DNA of 64,000 bases. It comes from DASYKS01 sp031404815 (GTDB taxonomy: Bacteria; Acidobacteriota; Thermoanaerobaculia; Multivoradales; UBA5704). A program made the translations under genes and the position numbers. The stretch is from contig JANNIH010000013.1 in the NCBI GenBank assembly GCA_031404815.1, positions 1 through 64,000 of the forward strand. The letters run 5' to 3'. The notes under the pieces were generated by a model. The model was not told where the DNA came from. It saw only the letters and a program-made list of their open reading frames with translations, and made no database searches. Of this stretch, positions 63,450 through 64,000 are shown one piece after another (position 1 is the first letter of the stretch; every line of letters starts with the position of its first letter).

Positions 63450-63644
63450 TCAGGCGGCGCTGCGGCGGCGAGGAATCGGACGGAGATCCTTCTCCGTACC
63501 GCCGATCCGGACCAGCCATGGTGCGCTTTCGAGAGCGATAAGCGCCTCCAAACCAGAACGAACGAGCGCGGTCTTCTCGCTGACGCCGGTCAGTTGCGCG
63601 GCCTGCTCCAGAAGCTGCTCGTCGATCTCCAGCGTCGTTCTCAT
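63450..63644 (-). CDS. VapB-like antitoxin, orphan
   Basis: 64 residues: MRTTLEIDEQLLEQAAQLTG then VSEKTALVRSGLEALIAL is the ribbon-helix-helix VapB/DUF2191-type antitoxin. Ribosome site GGAGG upstream. A VapC PIN-domain gene normally follows, but none is found in the 140 bp before the next gene. The tail DLRPIPRRRSAA is basic. Confidence 0.75.
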   Translation of the reverse strand: MRTTLEIDEQLLEQAAQLTGVSEKTALVRSGLEALIALESAPWLVRIGGTEKDLRPIPRRRSAA

Positions 63645-63740
63645 ATGCACATCCTCCGGGAGATCATCGACGATGGAAGGGAGCGCGCGATGGCAGACGC
63701 ATCGGTTGCGGCCGGTTAGCGTTTCTGCTAACTTCGAGGT

Positions 63741-63990
63741 GTGGCGTTTGAGATCGAGTACTTCCACGAGCGGATTCTCGCAGAGATTGAGGCGTGGCCT
63801 GTAGACGTTTTGGCGGACTACGCACGGCTCCTGGAGTTGCTGGCAGCCTACGGTCCCAGCCTGCGCCTGCCTCACTCGCGCGCTATGGGCAACGGCCTAT
63901 TCGAGCTGCGGCCACGCGGTCGATCCGGTATCGGCCGAGCGAGAATTGAAGATCGCGCGCAGGCGCGTGAAGGAGCTCCAAGATGGCTGA
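63741..63990 (+). pseudogene. HigB/Gp49-like toxin with internal deletion
   Basis: From a GTG, VAFEIEYFHERILAEIEAWP through LLAAYGPSLRLPHSRAMGNGLFELRPRGRSGIGRA is the first ~65 residues of a RelE/HigB-type (Gp49-like) mRNase. Then the central block carrying the usual hydrophobic strand and K-K-T-x-K-T-P segment is missing, and the C-terminal RELKIARRRVKELQDG continues in another frame. So the toxin is broken by a deletion. Confidence 0.75.
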
Positions 63991-64000
63991 TCTGAAGCAC
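63983..64000 (+). CDS. HigA-like antitoxin start (cut by window end)
   Basis: ATG overlapping the toxin stop region, MADLKH, then the window ends. Compare the stub at 62607. A Cro/C1-type antitoxin would be expected. Confidence 0.45.

Overview
The window is GC-rich (roughly 65-70 %) bacterial chromosome. Acidobacteriota is the best fit, perhaps a Thermoanaerobaculia-like lineage. The grounds are an ECF sigma factor paired with a one-piece Ser/Thr kinase-TPR protein, a giant carboxypeptidase-regulatory-repeat surface protein, quinoprotein/cytochrome genes and orphan class-I-lanthipeptide-like leader peptides. This is a judgement from gene content; no rRNA or marker gene is present to settle it.

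Layout. 1-6.4 kb: the start of a huge surface protein read off the minus strand, a zinc-finger (ZAS-like) protein and a degenerate tRNA-Arg(ACG). 6.6-12.5 kb: a two-domain glycosyltransferase, a TauE/SafE permease and a GT-C membrane glycosyltransferase. 12.5-17.4 kb: a NAD-linked formate dehydrogenase operon whose catalytic gene reads through an in-frame TGA as selenocysteine, and whose alpha subunit is split into two genes in permuted order. 17.5-21.8 kb: a metallophosphoesterase gene whose 3' end is duplicated on either side of an AbiE toxin-antitoxin pair; a second copy of the AbiE promoter drives an alpha/beta hydrolase. 21.9-24.6 kb: arginase-family enzyme, VOC protein, sulfotransferase and a Cys-rich lanthipeptide-like precursor.

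24.6-48.0 kb is the centrepiece. Eighteen tightly packed minus-strand genes encode a contractile, phage-tail-like injection machine: sheath, tube, assembly protein, LysM/gpU-like adaptor, gpD hub, gpV spike, PAAR-like tip, gp25, baseplate J, tail protein I and fibres. There are no head, packaging, lysis or integration genes, no recognisable tape measure and no AAA+ ATPase in the window. The locus carries unusual additions: a 1123-residue protein with a GxSxG alpha/beta-hydrolase domain (candidate cargo or tip effector), a fusion of a baseplate-adaptor paralogue with OmpA-like and peptidoglycan-binding domains (candidate envelope anchor), a 1310-residue beta-propeller protein ending in a helix-hairpin-helix, and a long disordered protein where a tape measure would be expected.

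48.1-54.5 kb: a minus-strand group with a mono-haem-motif cytochrome c-like protein, a PQQ-type beta-propeller, an MntP-like exporter, a glucose/sorbosone-dehydrogenase-like propeller and a haem-motif-less small protein, then a lipocalin-like gene and a secreted Cys-rich protein. 54.8-61.0 kb: a 23-codon leader ORF coupled to an ECF sigma factor, a Ser/Thr kinase with TPRs, a frameshifted metzincin protease and a second lanthipeptide-like precursor. 61.2-64.0 kb: a small conserved-looking protein, a 0.7-kb degenerate 21-bp repeat field, a propeller protein ending in four cysteines, an orphan VapB-like antitoxin and decayed HigBA-like toxin-antitoxin pieces bracketed by a 61-bp direct repeat.
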